From contig JAKQFH010000013.1 in the NCBI GenBank assembly GCA_029556265.1, positions 1-50,718 on the forward strand: 50,718 nucleotides of DNA, in the 5' to 3' direction. Within the stretch, counting starts at the first letter, position 1. The number at the start of each line of letters is the position of its first letter. Positions 8,647-16,891 of the stretch are shown piece by piece. The notes below the pieces were generated by a model. The model ran no database searches. It was not told the DNA's origin and worked only from the letters and a program-made list of their open reading frames with translations. Source of the DNA: Chloroflexota bacterium (GTDB lineage: Bacteria; Chloroflexota; Anaerolineae; Anaerolineales; Anaerolineaceae). Both the position numbers and the translations under genes were made by a program.

Positions 8647-9597
8647 ATGTCAATGGAAACTGTGCTCAAAGTCCTCAATCTGGTAAAAAAGTATGGCGCA
8701 AAACTAGCCGTGGATGATGTTTCGTTTGAAGTTCAGGAAGGTGAAATATTCAGCCTGCTCGGCCCTAACGGAGCCGGTAAAACCACAACGATTTCCATCC
8801 TGTCGACGCTGTTTTCGCCCACGGCTGGCGACGCGGAAATCTTCGGTTATTCGGTTACCAAAAATCCGATGGACGTGAAGCGGCTTATCGGCGTCGTTCC
8901 GCAGGAAATCGCCCTGTACGACGACATGACCGCCCTTGAGAATCTGAATTTTTGGGGTGAGATGTACGGTCTCTCTGGCAGAGAGCTGAAAACCCGCGTG
9001 CAGGAGCTGTTGGAACAAATCGGGTTGGCAGACCGCGCCAAAGAACGGATCAAGACCTACAGCGGCGGGATGAAGCGCCGGGTGAACATTGCCGTCGGGC
9101 TGCTGCATAAACCGCGCTTACTGTTCATGGATGAGCCCACCGTCGGGATTGACCCGCAGTCCCGCCGGGCTATCCTGGATTCGGTAAAAGCCCTGAACAA
9201 AAACGGCATGACCATCCTCTACACCACGCACTACATGGAAGAAGCGCAGGAACTCTCGGATCGGGTCGGGATTATCGACCACGGCAAACTGATTGCCCTG
9301 GGAACCCAATCTGAACTGACCGCTCAGGTGGGAGAGATGGACACCCTTATCCTGCATCTGGGTGAAAATGAGGACCCTGAACACCTGGCGCAGGCGCTGA
9401 AAGCGCTCCCCGACGTTTTACAGGCGAACCCCAGCGATCATACTGTCGCGCTGGTGACGCCTTCGGCGGAAGAGCTGCTCGCGCCGGTGGTTTCCCGATC
9501 CAATGAGTTGGGGATCAAGATACATTCCATAGATATGCGCGAACCGAACCTGGAAGCAGTCTTTCTGCACCTGACCGGACGCGCGCTGAGGGATTAG
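8647..9597 (+). CDS. ABC-2 exporter ATPase (DrrA/NatA-like)
   Basis: A 316-residue ATPase that powers the two permeases encoded immediately downstream. Walker A is GPNGAGKTT, the signature is YSGGMKRR (the SGGM form typical of drug and Na+ exporter ATPases), Walker B is LLFMDEPT, and the switch His is in TTHYMEEA. The last 80 residues are a ferredoxin-like tail common to this subfamily. The start is chosen at 8647 (MSMETV), four bases after AGGAG; ATG 8653 is also possible. An open frame further upstream lacks family similarity. Substrate unknown. Confidence 0.88.
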   Translation: MSMETVLKVLNLVKKYGAKLAVDDVSFEVQEGEIFSLLGPNGAGKTTTISILSTLFSPTAGDAEIFGYSVTKNPMDVKRLIGVVPQEIALYDDMTALENLNFWGEMYGLSGRELKTRVQELLEQIGLADRAKERIKTYSGGMKRRVNIAVGLLHKPRLLFMDEPTVGIDPQSRRAILDSVKALNKNGMTILYTTHYMEEAQELSDRVGIIDHGKLIALGTQSELTAQVGEMDTLILHLGENEDPEHLAQALKALPDVLQANPSDHTVALVTPSAEELLAPVVSRSNELGIKIHSIDMREPNLEAVFLHLTGRALRD

Positions 9598-9601
9598 CGC
9601 C

Positions 9602-10846
9602 ATGAACCTGCGAAAATTATTTTTTATCGCGTTAAAAGACCTGCGCCTCATCTTTCGCGATCCGGCTGGTCTGGTTTTTATGCTGTTAGCGCCCTTCGCG
9701 CTCACCATTGGCATGGGAGCGCTTACCGGCCGCTTTTCCGGGTTCACCCAGTTTGGAATCAGCCAGATTCCTGTGGTGATTGTGAATCAGGACAGCGGCG
9801 AGTTGGGCAAGGTTCTGGAGGACGTGTTTGCTTCCGACGAGATTAAGCAGCTCATTGCCGCGCAGCCCCAGAGTGACCCAACCGCGGCGCGCGCGCTGGT
9901 GGACGAGGGCAAGCTGGCTGCCGTAATTATCGTGCCGGAAGGCTTTTCTGAGAGCATTATGAGCGGAGAAAGCGGCGGTGAGGTGGTTCGAATTGAATTC
10001 TATGAAAACCCGACTCACCCCACGTCCACAGGAATCGTGCGCTCTATCTTGGAGAGTTTCCTGACTCAGGTGGAAGTTGGCCGGGTTTCGGGCGCTTTGA
10101 TTGTCAACCAACTGCTCAGCTCCGGAGCGATCCAACTCAACCAGGCCGCCGCGATTGGCGCGGAAGTGGGACGGGAGGTGGTTGGGAACAGCAGCGGTTC
10201 CATTAATCTGATAACCACGACCGCGGAAGGCAGCGGGGTGAAGTTTGACATTTTGGCGTACCTCGCGCCAGGAATGGCGATGCTGTTTTTGATGTATACC
10301 GTGTCTTTTGGCGGGCGCTCGCTGCTGGTGGAAAGCCGGACTGGCACTATGGCACGCATGCTCATCTCGCCAACCAATCCAGGTTTCATTCTGGGCGGCA
10401 AGGGTCTGGGCATTTTTCTGACTGCCGCGGCGCAGCTGCTGATTCTTATCGGCGGCACCTCGCTGTTCTTTCATCTCTCCTGGGGAGATTGGCGGGGCGT
10501 GGCGCTGCTTATCCTGGCGGCGGCTTTTGGCGCTTCCGGCTGGGGGATTCTGATGGCGTCGGTACTGAAAACGCCTGGTCAGGTGGCCATCACTGGCTCA
10601 GCCGTCGCGCTGTTATTTGGGGTATTGGGCGGCAGCTTCTTTGACCTCAGCGTGATGCCGGAATGGGTGCGCAAGGTGGGGATGATTACTCCTAACAGTT
10701 GGGCGAACGACGGCTTTCGCATCCTTAGCATGGGCGGAAAGTTCGCGGCAATTCAATCCAACCTCATCGCGCTGTTGATTATGGGCGCGGCGCTTTATAC
10801 GCTTGGGACCATCTTACTCAGCCGGCGCGGGCTGGTTCGAAAGTGA
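9602..10846 (+). CDS. ABC-2 exporter permease, first subunit
   Basis: A 414-residue membrane protein: one N-terminal helix after RDPAGLVFMLLAPFALTIGM, a large extracytoplasmic domain (about residues 45-215), then five to six C-terminal helices containing ISPTNPGFILGGKGLG. This is the YhgE/DrrB-like ABC-2 layout used to export drugs, lipids or peptides. It begins four bases after the ATPase stop and its own stop lies 8 bases before the ATG of the next permease, so the three genes form one operon encoding a heterodimeric-permease exporter. Confidence 0.85.
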   Translation: MNLRKLFFIALKDLRLIFRDPAGLVFMLLAPFALTIGMGALTGRFSGFTQFGISQIPVVIVNQDSGELGKVLEDVFASDEIKQLIAAQPQSDPTAARALVDEGKLAAVIIVPEGFSESIMSGESGGEVVRIEFYENPTHPTSTGIVRSILESFLTQVEVGRVSGALIVNQLLSSGAIQLNQAAAIGAEVGREVVGNSSGSINLITTTAEGSGVKFDILAYLAPGMAMLFLMYTVSFGGRSLLVESRTGTMARMLISPTNPGFILGGKGLGIFLTAAAQLLILIGGTSLFFHLSWGDWRGVALLILAAAFGASGWGILMASVLKTPGQVAITGSAVALLFGVLGGSFFDLSVMPEWVRKVGMITPNSWANDGFRILSMGGKFAAIQSNLIALLIMGAALYTLGTILLSRRGLVRK

Positions 10847-10854
10847 GGCAGCAG

Positions 10855-12048
10855 ATGAAAAAAATCCTGGCTATCATCAAAAAGGACACAATTCTCCGTT
10901 TTACCAGCCCGATGGAATGGATGTTTTTCATCATCCTGCCTTTGGTGTTCATCTACCTCATCAGCGGCGGAACCAACCAGGACCGGGACCCGCGCCTGAC
11001 CCTGGCGGTCGCCAACCTATCCGGTTCCGCGCTTTCGCAGACTTTGATTGAGGAGCTGTCTGTTTCCAGCGCCGTGCAGCCTGTGCTCGCGGACTATGAA
11101 CAAGCTGTCAAAGATTTGGAGCAGCTGAAAGTTCCAGCCATTCTGATTATCCCGACGGATTTTACCGGAGAGGCGCTCAGATCTGGCGCCGCTCAGTTGG
11201 ACCTGCGCGTGCAGCCAAACTCGCTGAACAGCCTGGCTGTGGAACAGGCTGTGCAGTTGGCAGCCAGCAGGGTTTCCAGCCTGGCGGAGGTGGCGCGCGT
11301 GAGCACCGATCGCACGGCAGAAATCCAACCCTTCGCGAGCGAAGAAAAACGCCAGGAGTTTTATGACCAGGCTTTCGCTCAGGCGCAAACGATGCTTTCG
11401 GAAGATCCGGACAGGCTGCAAAGAGTGTCTGGCAGCACCCCAGACCCGATTCATTATGACGCCAAAGCCAACACCACCGCCGGGCAAATGATTACCTGGG
11501 TGTTCATCCCCCTGGTCGGGATCTCAGCGATGCTCGCGTATGAACGCGTCAGCGGGACGCTGCGGCGCTTGTTGGTCACACCCACCACCAAAGCCACTTT
11601 TCTTGCCGGCACAATCCTTGGGCAGGGGCTGACCGCTTTGACGCAGATGACCCTGTTAATTGTGTTCGGGATTGTGGTGATGAAATTGAAATGGGGGCAG
11701 TCGCCGGCCGGTTTGGCGCTGGTGATGGTTTCCTTCACGCTGGCAGCCGCCGCCCTGGGCACGATGCTGGGAACCTTCGTGAAGAGCGAAGCGCAGGCGA
11801 ATGGGCTCTCGATTATGATCGGGATGGTGATGGCGATGATGAGCGGGTGCTGGTATCCGATTGAATTGTTCCCTCCCGCCATACGCAGCGCGGCACAGGC
11901 ACTGCCGACTTATTGGGCGATGCAGGGCTTTCTGGACATCGCGGTGCGCGGTCAGGGGCCAGCCGGGGTCCTGCTGGAATGCGCGGTGCTGCTGGGTTTC
12001 GCGCCGCTGTTTTTTACGGTGGGTATCGCCCGCTTCCGGTATGAATAA
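10855..12048 (+). CDS. ABC-2 exporter permease, second subunit
   Basis: A 397-residue paralogue of the preceding permease with the same layout: N-terminal helix (MEWMFFIILPLVFIYLISGG), an external domain, and a C-terminal membrane block with the conserved RVSGTLRRLLVTPTTKATFL. I prefer the ATG at 10855, which has GAGG six bases upstream inside the previous stop region; a GTG at 10843 overlapping that stop would add four residues. It probably pairs with the first permease as the export pore. Confidence 0.85.
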   Translation: MKKILAIIKKDTILRFTSPMEWMFFIILPLVFIYLISGGTNQDRDPRLTLAVANLSGSALSQTLIEELSVSSAVQPVLADYEQAVKDLEQLKVPAILIIPTDFTGEALRSGAAQLDLRVQPNSLNSLAVEQAVQLAASRVSSLAEVARVSTDRTAEIQPFASEEKRQEFYDQAFAQAQTMLSEDPDRLQRVSGSTPDPIHYDAKANTTAGQMITWVFIPLVGISAMLAYERVSGTLRRLLVTPTTKATFLAGTILGQGLTALTQMTLLIVFGIVVMKLKWGQSPAGLALVMVSFTLAAAALGTMLGTFVKSEAQANGLSIMIGMVMAMMSGCWYPIELFPPAIRSAAQALPTYWAMQGFLDIAVRGQGPAGVLLECAVLLGFAPLFFTVGIARFRYE

Positions 12049-12261
12049 GGGCGGGCTCAAAAATTGGCGGCGCAGGGCCAACCAGAACAGGTAAAAGGCA
12101 GCCTGAAGCGCTGGCAGCCGCTCGCCCGATTGGGAGTGTAAGCAAAGCGGCGGCACAGGGAAATTAAAAGACGCGGCACTTTCCATCCGGCGGCAAGTTG
12201 GGGTCCCGCGTTTGGCCGCATCCTTGGTTTCACATTCGCGAATCCATGTTTGATAAAGACA

Positions 12262-12288
12262 AAAGAGGCTCCTATTGGGAGCCTCTTT
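12262..12288 (-). terminator. Terminator between the exporter operon and the peptidase gene
   Basis: Perfect 11-bp stem AAAGAGGCTCC/GGAGCCTCTTT with T-rich flanks in both directions. It lies 23 bases past the end of the minus-strand peptidase gene and may also stop the converging exporter operon. Confidence 0.8.
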
Positions 12289-12310
12289 GCATCCATAAAA
12301 ATCTGTCAGT

Positions 12311-14734
12311 CTACTTTACCGTAATCTGCGTGTACGCCGGCGTGATGGCGCCGTCCAGGTCCGCCACCAAAAAGCCGACCAGGTACTGCCCGTTGGGCGC
12401 GTAAACCTGCTCCCAGGAGAATGGACTCGCGCCAAAGGTCAGCGTGTCGCCTTCGGTTAGGGACTCGCCGCTCACGTTACCCTTGCTATCTAGGTTTAAC
12501 CAGCGGTTTGCGACGGTGAAGGTGTCCCCGGCGCTTGGTGTTATCTGGGAGGGCTGCTGCGCGATATCGCCTCCCTTGAAGCCGAACACCTGGAAGAGCT
12601 GCCCGTCCTTAAAGTACAGTTCGGCCGCGCGCCGCTCGCCCGTATCAGCAAAGGTATAGGTGCCGCGCACCGCGTATACCGCCTGCTCCGCGCTGGCGCC
12701 GTACGAGACGGGGTTGAACAGCGCCAGGGCAGACTGGCTGCCGTCGGTGATGGAAAAGAGCAGCGGTTCGAAATCAAAATTCATCCGGAAGGTGCCGCCA
12801 TCCGGCCAGACGGGGTAATCCACACCGTTGAGCGAATCCTGCTCCGGGCTTTCCAGGTAGTCGGTATCGGCGACGAAAATGGAATTGGAAGCCTGGTCAT
12901 ACAAGCCGGTGAACAGGTAAATATAGCCAATGTTCGTGCCGGTAATGTCGGCGCTCAGCTTGATGGAACCGCCGGGTGAGACGCTTTTGGCGGAAGCCTG
13001 GATGGGCGAAACGCTGATTTGCCCGCTGCCTGGCGCGCGCGTGATACCGGTGGAGGAAGGGGCTGCCGCCTCAGCAGCGCTTTCCTTGAAGGCGCGGTTG
13101 CTGTAGTGGAAGGCAAGGAAATCGTCCCAGAGCGAAACCCGCGCGAAGCGGTCGGCTACCATGGTGTACGAACGGATGCCGGTGACGGGGTTGCCGTAGA
13201 GCTGCGAGTTTGGGAAGTAAATCGCGATGCCGGTGGCGCCGGGTTTGTTGGGACCGTGTTTTTCGGCTACCAACACAGCGTTCAAGGCCTTGATAACCTC
13301 ATTCGCGGATTGGCGAATAGCGGGATCGCCGCCGGATTTTTTGTATACCAGTTGAATGAAGTGCCCCAGGTCTATATAGGAGGGCGGTACCTGGCTGCCA
13401 AAAATGCTGGTGAAAGACTGCGCGTAGCTGCGCGCGCTGGCAACCACCTGTTGGTTCAGGGACTGCATGTCGTAAACCAGGCTGTTAAGAGCCTGATTCA
13501 GGGCGGGCAGGTTGTCCAGGTTTACCGCGGTGAGGGTTATGTTTTGTTCCAGCTGGCTGGCAAGCTGTTCGGCGCTCATGCGGTAGCTGGAGAAGAAGCC
13601 GCCTGCGCTGCTGTTTTGCGCCAAAAAGTCGCTGCGTGCCTGGTCATCCGTCACGCGCTCATCATGCTGGATGTAAGTTTCGACGATATTGGTCGCCAGC
13701 TCGGCGGTATCAATGGACGGGTTGTCAACCAAGAGGCTGAGAAAAGCGGAGTATGCCCAACCCAGGCCGGGTTCGGTTTCTTCGGAGGCTACGGCGTAGT
13801 GCGCGTAGGGCTGCAAGGTGGTAAAGACCTCCAACTGACTCATCAGGCAGGCATCCATGCCAATCAGGTCCAATTTTTCGATGCCGGTATTTGCCTGAAT
13901 TTTGGCAAGCGCCTGGTCCAATTCATTCAGGAAGATAGAATCCTCCTGGAGGGCGCTGACGATGGGCGCACTCCCGCGGTCAGCGGTGGCAGGCGCCGGG
14001 TCGCTCCAGCCGCCGGGCCAACCCATGCCATGGTCGGACATAATCAGCATGTAGCGGTCAGCGGGGTAATTCCGGACAGCCCAGGTCACAAAGTCTACCA
14101 GGGTGTCTCCGTCCGCCATGTTCACTTCGCCCAGGTCCATCAGCAAATCCGAGCCGATGGAGTATAGGTCATCATCATACAAAACCAGATAACGCCTGGC
14201 GGTGGTCCAGTTGTCAGTTCCCGCATAGCCGCCCTTATACCGGTCCAGTTGGGTGATGATGCGGACGTTATCGGTGGAACCGATGCGCTCCATTTCGTTC
14301 ATATCAATGAAAATGTCCTGCTCGAGGGCCTGGTCGTCGGCGTCTTGATAGACCATCACGGTCCAGGTGTCGCCGCTTGTGCTGCTTGGGCGCGGGGTGC
14401 GCGTGGGGGGTATGGCGGTCGGCTGCTGATAAACGGGCTGGGCTTCCTCGCTGGGGTAGACATAGGGGGTTTGCTCTCCCCCTCCTCTGAAGAAGAAGAA
14501 GTAAACAATCATCGCGAGGATAAACAACACGACTGAGCCGCAGCCGGTTTTTCCGCCGCCTGTGCGCAGAATGTTCCCGCCAGGGAAGCCGCCGCTCCCC
14601 CCGCTGGAAGATAAACCGCCTCCGGAATACCCGGTACCGCTGCCGCCCGGGCGGGTGGGGGCTTGCGCCTGGGTGGTCGGTTTCGCGCCTTTGCGCCGTC
14701 TTTGAACATTAACCTCGGGGATGTTATCAGTCAT
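12311..14734 (-). CDS. Membrane-anchored clostripain-family (C11) cysteine peptidase
   Basis: An 807-residue protein. Residues 1-62 are a basic, then Gly/Ser-rich cytoplasmic tail; residues 66-82 are one membrane helix (VVLFILAMIVYFFFF); a Pro/Thr linker follows; then the peptidase domain from about 121. The catalytic pair is clear: His235 in SDHGMGWP and Cys296 in GMDACLMSQ, the usual C11 dyad. C-terminal residues of about 570-807 look like beta domains, probably for substrate or surface binding. C11 enzymes cut after basic residues and often self-process. It is unusual in being a tail-in anchored, surface-exposed enzyme. Monocistronic, with a terminator downstream. Confidence 0.88.
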   Translation of the reverse strand: MTDNIPEVNVQRRRKGAKPTTQAQAPTRPGGSGTGYSGGGLSSSGGSGGFPGGNILRTGGGKTGCGSVVLFILAMIVYFFFFRGGGEQTPYVYPSEEAQPVYQQPTAIPPTRTPRPSSTSGDTWTVMVYQDADDQALEQDIFIDMNEMERIGSTDNVRIITQLDRYKGGYAGTDNWTTARRYLVLYDDDLYSIGSDLLMDLGEVNMADGDTLVDFVTWAVRNYPADRYMLIMSDHGMGWPGGWSDPAPATADRGSAPIVSALQEDSIFLNELDQALAKIQANTGIEKLDLIGMDACLMSQLEVFTTLQPYAHYAVASEETEPGLGWAYSAFLSLLVDNPSIDTAELATNIVETYIQHDERVTDDQARSDFLAQNSSAGGFFSSYRMSAEQLASQLEQNITLTAVNLDNLPALNQALNSLVYDMQSLNQQVVASARSYAQSFTSIFGSQVPPSYIDLGHFIQLVYKKSGGDPAIRQSANEVIKALNAVLVAEKHGPNKPGATGIAIYFPNSQLYGNPVTGIRSYTMVADRFARVSLWDDFLAFHYSNRAFKESAAEAAAPSSTGITRAPGSGQISVSPIQASAKSVSPGGSIKLSADITGTNIGYIYLFTGLYDQASNSIFVADTDYLESPEQDSLNGVDYPVWPDGGTFRMNFDFEPLLFSITDGSQSALALFNPVSYGASAEQAVYAVRGTYTFADTGERRAAELYFKDGQLFQVFGFKGGDIAQQPSQITPSAGDTFTVANRWLNLDSKGNVSGESLTEGDTLTFGASPFSWEQVYAPNGQYLVGFLVADLDGAITPAYTQITVK

Positions 14735-15105
14735 TTTTTACCGTCCATTCGCTGGGTTATGTATTTGTCTGAATTATAGTGCAAAAAGTGCGCCTGCTGG
14801 GTTGCGGCAGAGGGCACAAACATTTCATCGGATGGCGGCTGCTCCCGGATGGTAGCAAGAATCGGGGGAAGCCGGGCTTTGTTCGTGGGCGATGCCGGGC
14901 AATGGGGCTCCGCGGGGTTTTCCCCTTAATGGCTGCTTCATGTGTTCTTGTCAGGCGCCGGCGCTTGCTGCGGGCCGCGGTTTACTGAATGGCAAGCCAG
15001 CCTGGAGGCGCCAGAATTGGTGAGAAAATAACTCCGCTTGGCTGGGGGTTGATATAATCACATGAGGAAAACACAACAGTACGCGCGAAGCGATAAGGAG
15101 AGACA
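14735..15105. other. Intergenic, no gene seen; -10 box before the cupin
   Basis: Divergent promoter region of the peptidase and cupin genes. TATAAT at 15053-15058 precedes the cupin start by 47 bases; AAGGAGAG is its ribosome site. A short plus-strand open frame (from 14779) has no coding character. Confidence 0.4.
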
Positions 15106-15462
15106 ATGAGTGTAAAACACATCGATGAGGTGCCTTTTGAACCAGTTCCGGATGGGGTTGGCGTGAGCAAACAGGTCCTGATCCCAGCCAGCGAAGCGCC
15201 CGGTTTTGCCATGCGCTGCTTCACCATTCAGCCTGGGGGCAGCATGCCTTTGCATACCAACCTTGTGGAACACGAGCAGTTCGTCCTGGAAGGCAGCGCA
15301 AAAGTGCTCATCGGAGCTGAGAGTTACATCGTCGGACCGGGGAATGTGGTCTTTATTCCGGCTGGCGCGGCGCACACTTACCTGAATACCGGCAGTGGGC
15401 CATTCCGCTTTCTATGCCTGGTTCCAAACAAGGAAGACAAGACGGTGATTATCCCAAACTGA
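15106..15462 (+). CDS. Small single-domain cupin
   Basis: A 118-residue beta-barrel protein. The cupin metal motifs are visible: motif 1 GGSMPLHTNLVEHEQFVLEG (H-x4-H-E type ligands around residues 46-52) and motif 2 PGNVVFIPAGAAHTYLN with the fourth ligand His. Such proteins bind a divalent metal and act as small dioxygenases, isomerases or ligand sensors; the specific role is unknown. The strong ribosome site and codon use support the start. Its own promoter-like element and that of the ZIP gene suggest separate transcription. Confidence 0.8.
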   Translation: MSVKHIDEVPFEPVPDGVGVSKQVLIPASEAPGFAMRCFTIQPGGSMPLHTNLVEHEQFVLEGSAKVLIGAESYIVGPGNVVFIPAGAAHTYLNTGSGPFRFLCLVPNKEDKTVIIPN

Positions 15463-15467
15463 AAATT

Positions 15468-15495
15468 TTGATATTTGGCAGTTCAAGGGTACAAT
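15468..15495 (+). promoter_or_regulatory. Promoter of the ZIP transporter gene
   Basis: TTGATA (15468-15473), a 16-base spacer and TACAAT (15490-15495), about 65 bases before the ATG at 15561. Confidence 0.6.
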
Positions 15496-15560
15496 ACACT
15501 ACTTTGGAACGCTCTGAAAACCGAGCGATCTAAAATACAACGTAAGGACCTGCCATACAA

Positions 15561-16421
15561 ATGATTACCCAACTCTCCCCGCTTCTGAATGTACTCCTGC
15601 TCAGCCTGGTTGCCAGCCTTGGCACCGGCCTTGGCGGGCTCATCGCGATAATTCGCCGACCCGGCAGGCGCTCTTACGGCTTTTTGATGGGCATTACCGC
15701 GGGGGTGATGCTGTGCCTCGCATTTTTGGAGTTGGTAAATAAAGCCTGGGAATTGGGCGGCGCCCTGACTGCTACCCTGGGCTTTGGTATCGGGGCTGCC
15801 GCGATGTTCTTTTTGGATTACCTTGCCCCGCATATTCGCTTTGGCGAGATGGAATACCGCGGAGAACATGCCACGGAGAGCCCGGCGGATGAATGCGAAG
15901 ACCGCAGACCGCGCAGAGGATGGCGTTTTGCCGGGAAGGGCCGGCGGGGCGGCCAGCATCGCCCGATAGACCATAAGCTGGTTAATTCAGGGCTTTTGCT
16001 GGCAATTGGTATCACGCTGCACAACCTGCCCGAGGGCATTGCCGTCGGGGCGGGGTACATGCACAACCCGCAGTTCGGGCTTTTTGTGGCGCTGGCAATT
16101 ATGCTGCATAACATTCCCGAAGGGTTGGCGACCGCGCTTCCGCTGTGCAAAGGGGGCGTGCGGCGCTGGGACGCGCTGCGCGTAGCTTTCTTATCTGGGT
16201 TTGCCGAGCCAGTCGGGGCGCTGCTGGCGGGTTTGTTCCTGACCAGCTTCGCCAGCTTGGTCCCCGCCGCGCTGGCTTTCGCTGGCGGGGTGATGGTTTT
16301 TATCACGCTGGATGAACTCATCCCCTCCGCGCGCGAATACGGCAACGTCCACTGGACCTCCCTGGGGATTATCCTCGGGTCTATGTTTGTGTTTATTCTT
16401 TCCGCCGTTTTGGGCATCTGA
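15561..16421 (+). CDS. ZIP-family divalent metal transporter
   Basis: A 286-residue membrane protein of about eight helices that brings zinc or related divalent metals into the cytoplasm. The two metal-site motifs HNLPEG (helix IV) and HNIPEG (helix V) are intact, as is the helix pattern of the ZupT/GufA group. A charged, basic insert between helices III and IV (residues about 100-140, with several Arg and Glu and few His) is longer than usual and lacks the classic His-rich loop. AAGGACC supports the start. Substrate preference cannot be read from the sequence. Confidence 0.88.
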   Translation: MITQLSPLLNVLLLSLVASLGTGLGGLIAIIRRPGRRSYGFLMGITAGVMLCLAFLELVNKAWELGGALTATLGFGIGAAAMFFLDYLAPHIRFGEMEYRGEHATESPADECEDRRPRRGWRFAGKGRRGGQHRPIDHKLVNSGLLLAIGITLHNLPEGIAVGAGYMHNPQFGLFVALAIMLHNIPEGLATALPLCKGGVRRWDALRVAFLSGFAEPVGALLAGLFLTSFASLVPAALAFAGGVMVFITLDELIPSAREYGNVHWTSLGIILGSMFVFILSAVLGI

Positions 16422-16445
16422 AATTCTCTTTTGTAAGTTTGTCTG

Positions 16446-16480
16446 AAAAACAGCGCCAGATGTGTTATCCGGGCGCTGTT
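16446..16480 (-). terminator. Terminator for minus-strand transcription
   Basis: On the minus strand, a perfect 9-bp stem AACAGCGCC/GGCGCTGTT followed by a T tract. It marks the end of the decayed minus-strand gene at 16481-16784. Confidence 0.65.
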
Positions 16481-16784
16481 CAGCGTTAAAAGGTAACGCG
16501 CCGCGCTGCCTGCCAGCACCACACCCGGCTCAGAGGTCAGCTTCCTGCCGTTCTCATCGCGCGGAGCCAACCACAACGTCGCGGGCGCTCCACCTGGGTT
16601 GAAGAAGGCCTCCTCCAGTTTGGGGGTAAATAATTTATGAGTCAGGGATTCGCTGTATGTAAGCAGCCAGTGGCGGCGGTTGAAAGCGCTCCCTTGGGCA
16701 GTTTTTTGTTCGGGGCTGGCGGGCCGCGGCGGCTGCCAGGAGCAGAATGGAGGCAGTAAAAAGGGCGAAGCGAATCCGATTCAT
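16481..16784 (-). pseudogene. Decayed small exported protein gene (frameshifted)
   Basis: The ATG at 16784 has a GGAG ribosome site and begins MNRIRFALFTASILLLAAAA, a typical signal peptide, but this frame stops after about 49 codons. A second frame that joins at a run of six A (near 16710) continues with good codon use: the residues LFTPKLEEAFFNPGGAPATL and then WLAPRDENGRKLTSEPGVVL. A minus-strand terminator follows. The likely history is a single-base slip in the A run; a sequencing error would give the same picture. Family not recognised. Confidence 0.4.
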
Positions 16785-16891
16785 AAACGCTCCGCCGTAA
16801 AAGGTGGAAAAAAGGTTGTCTCTGAATAGCGGATTGGGCCTGGCTCTGGGTACATTTACTAAAACTTATTCACTGCGTCAAAAAGCCGGGG

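Noticed and set aside
13019-14167. A 382-codon plus-strand open frame opposite the C11 peptidase
   Set aside because: It mirrors the peptidase codons, lacks a ribosome site and shows no family motif, while the opposite strand has the catalytic His and Cys motifs.
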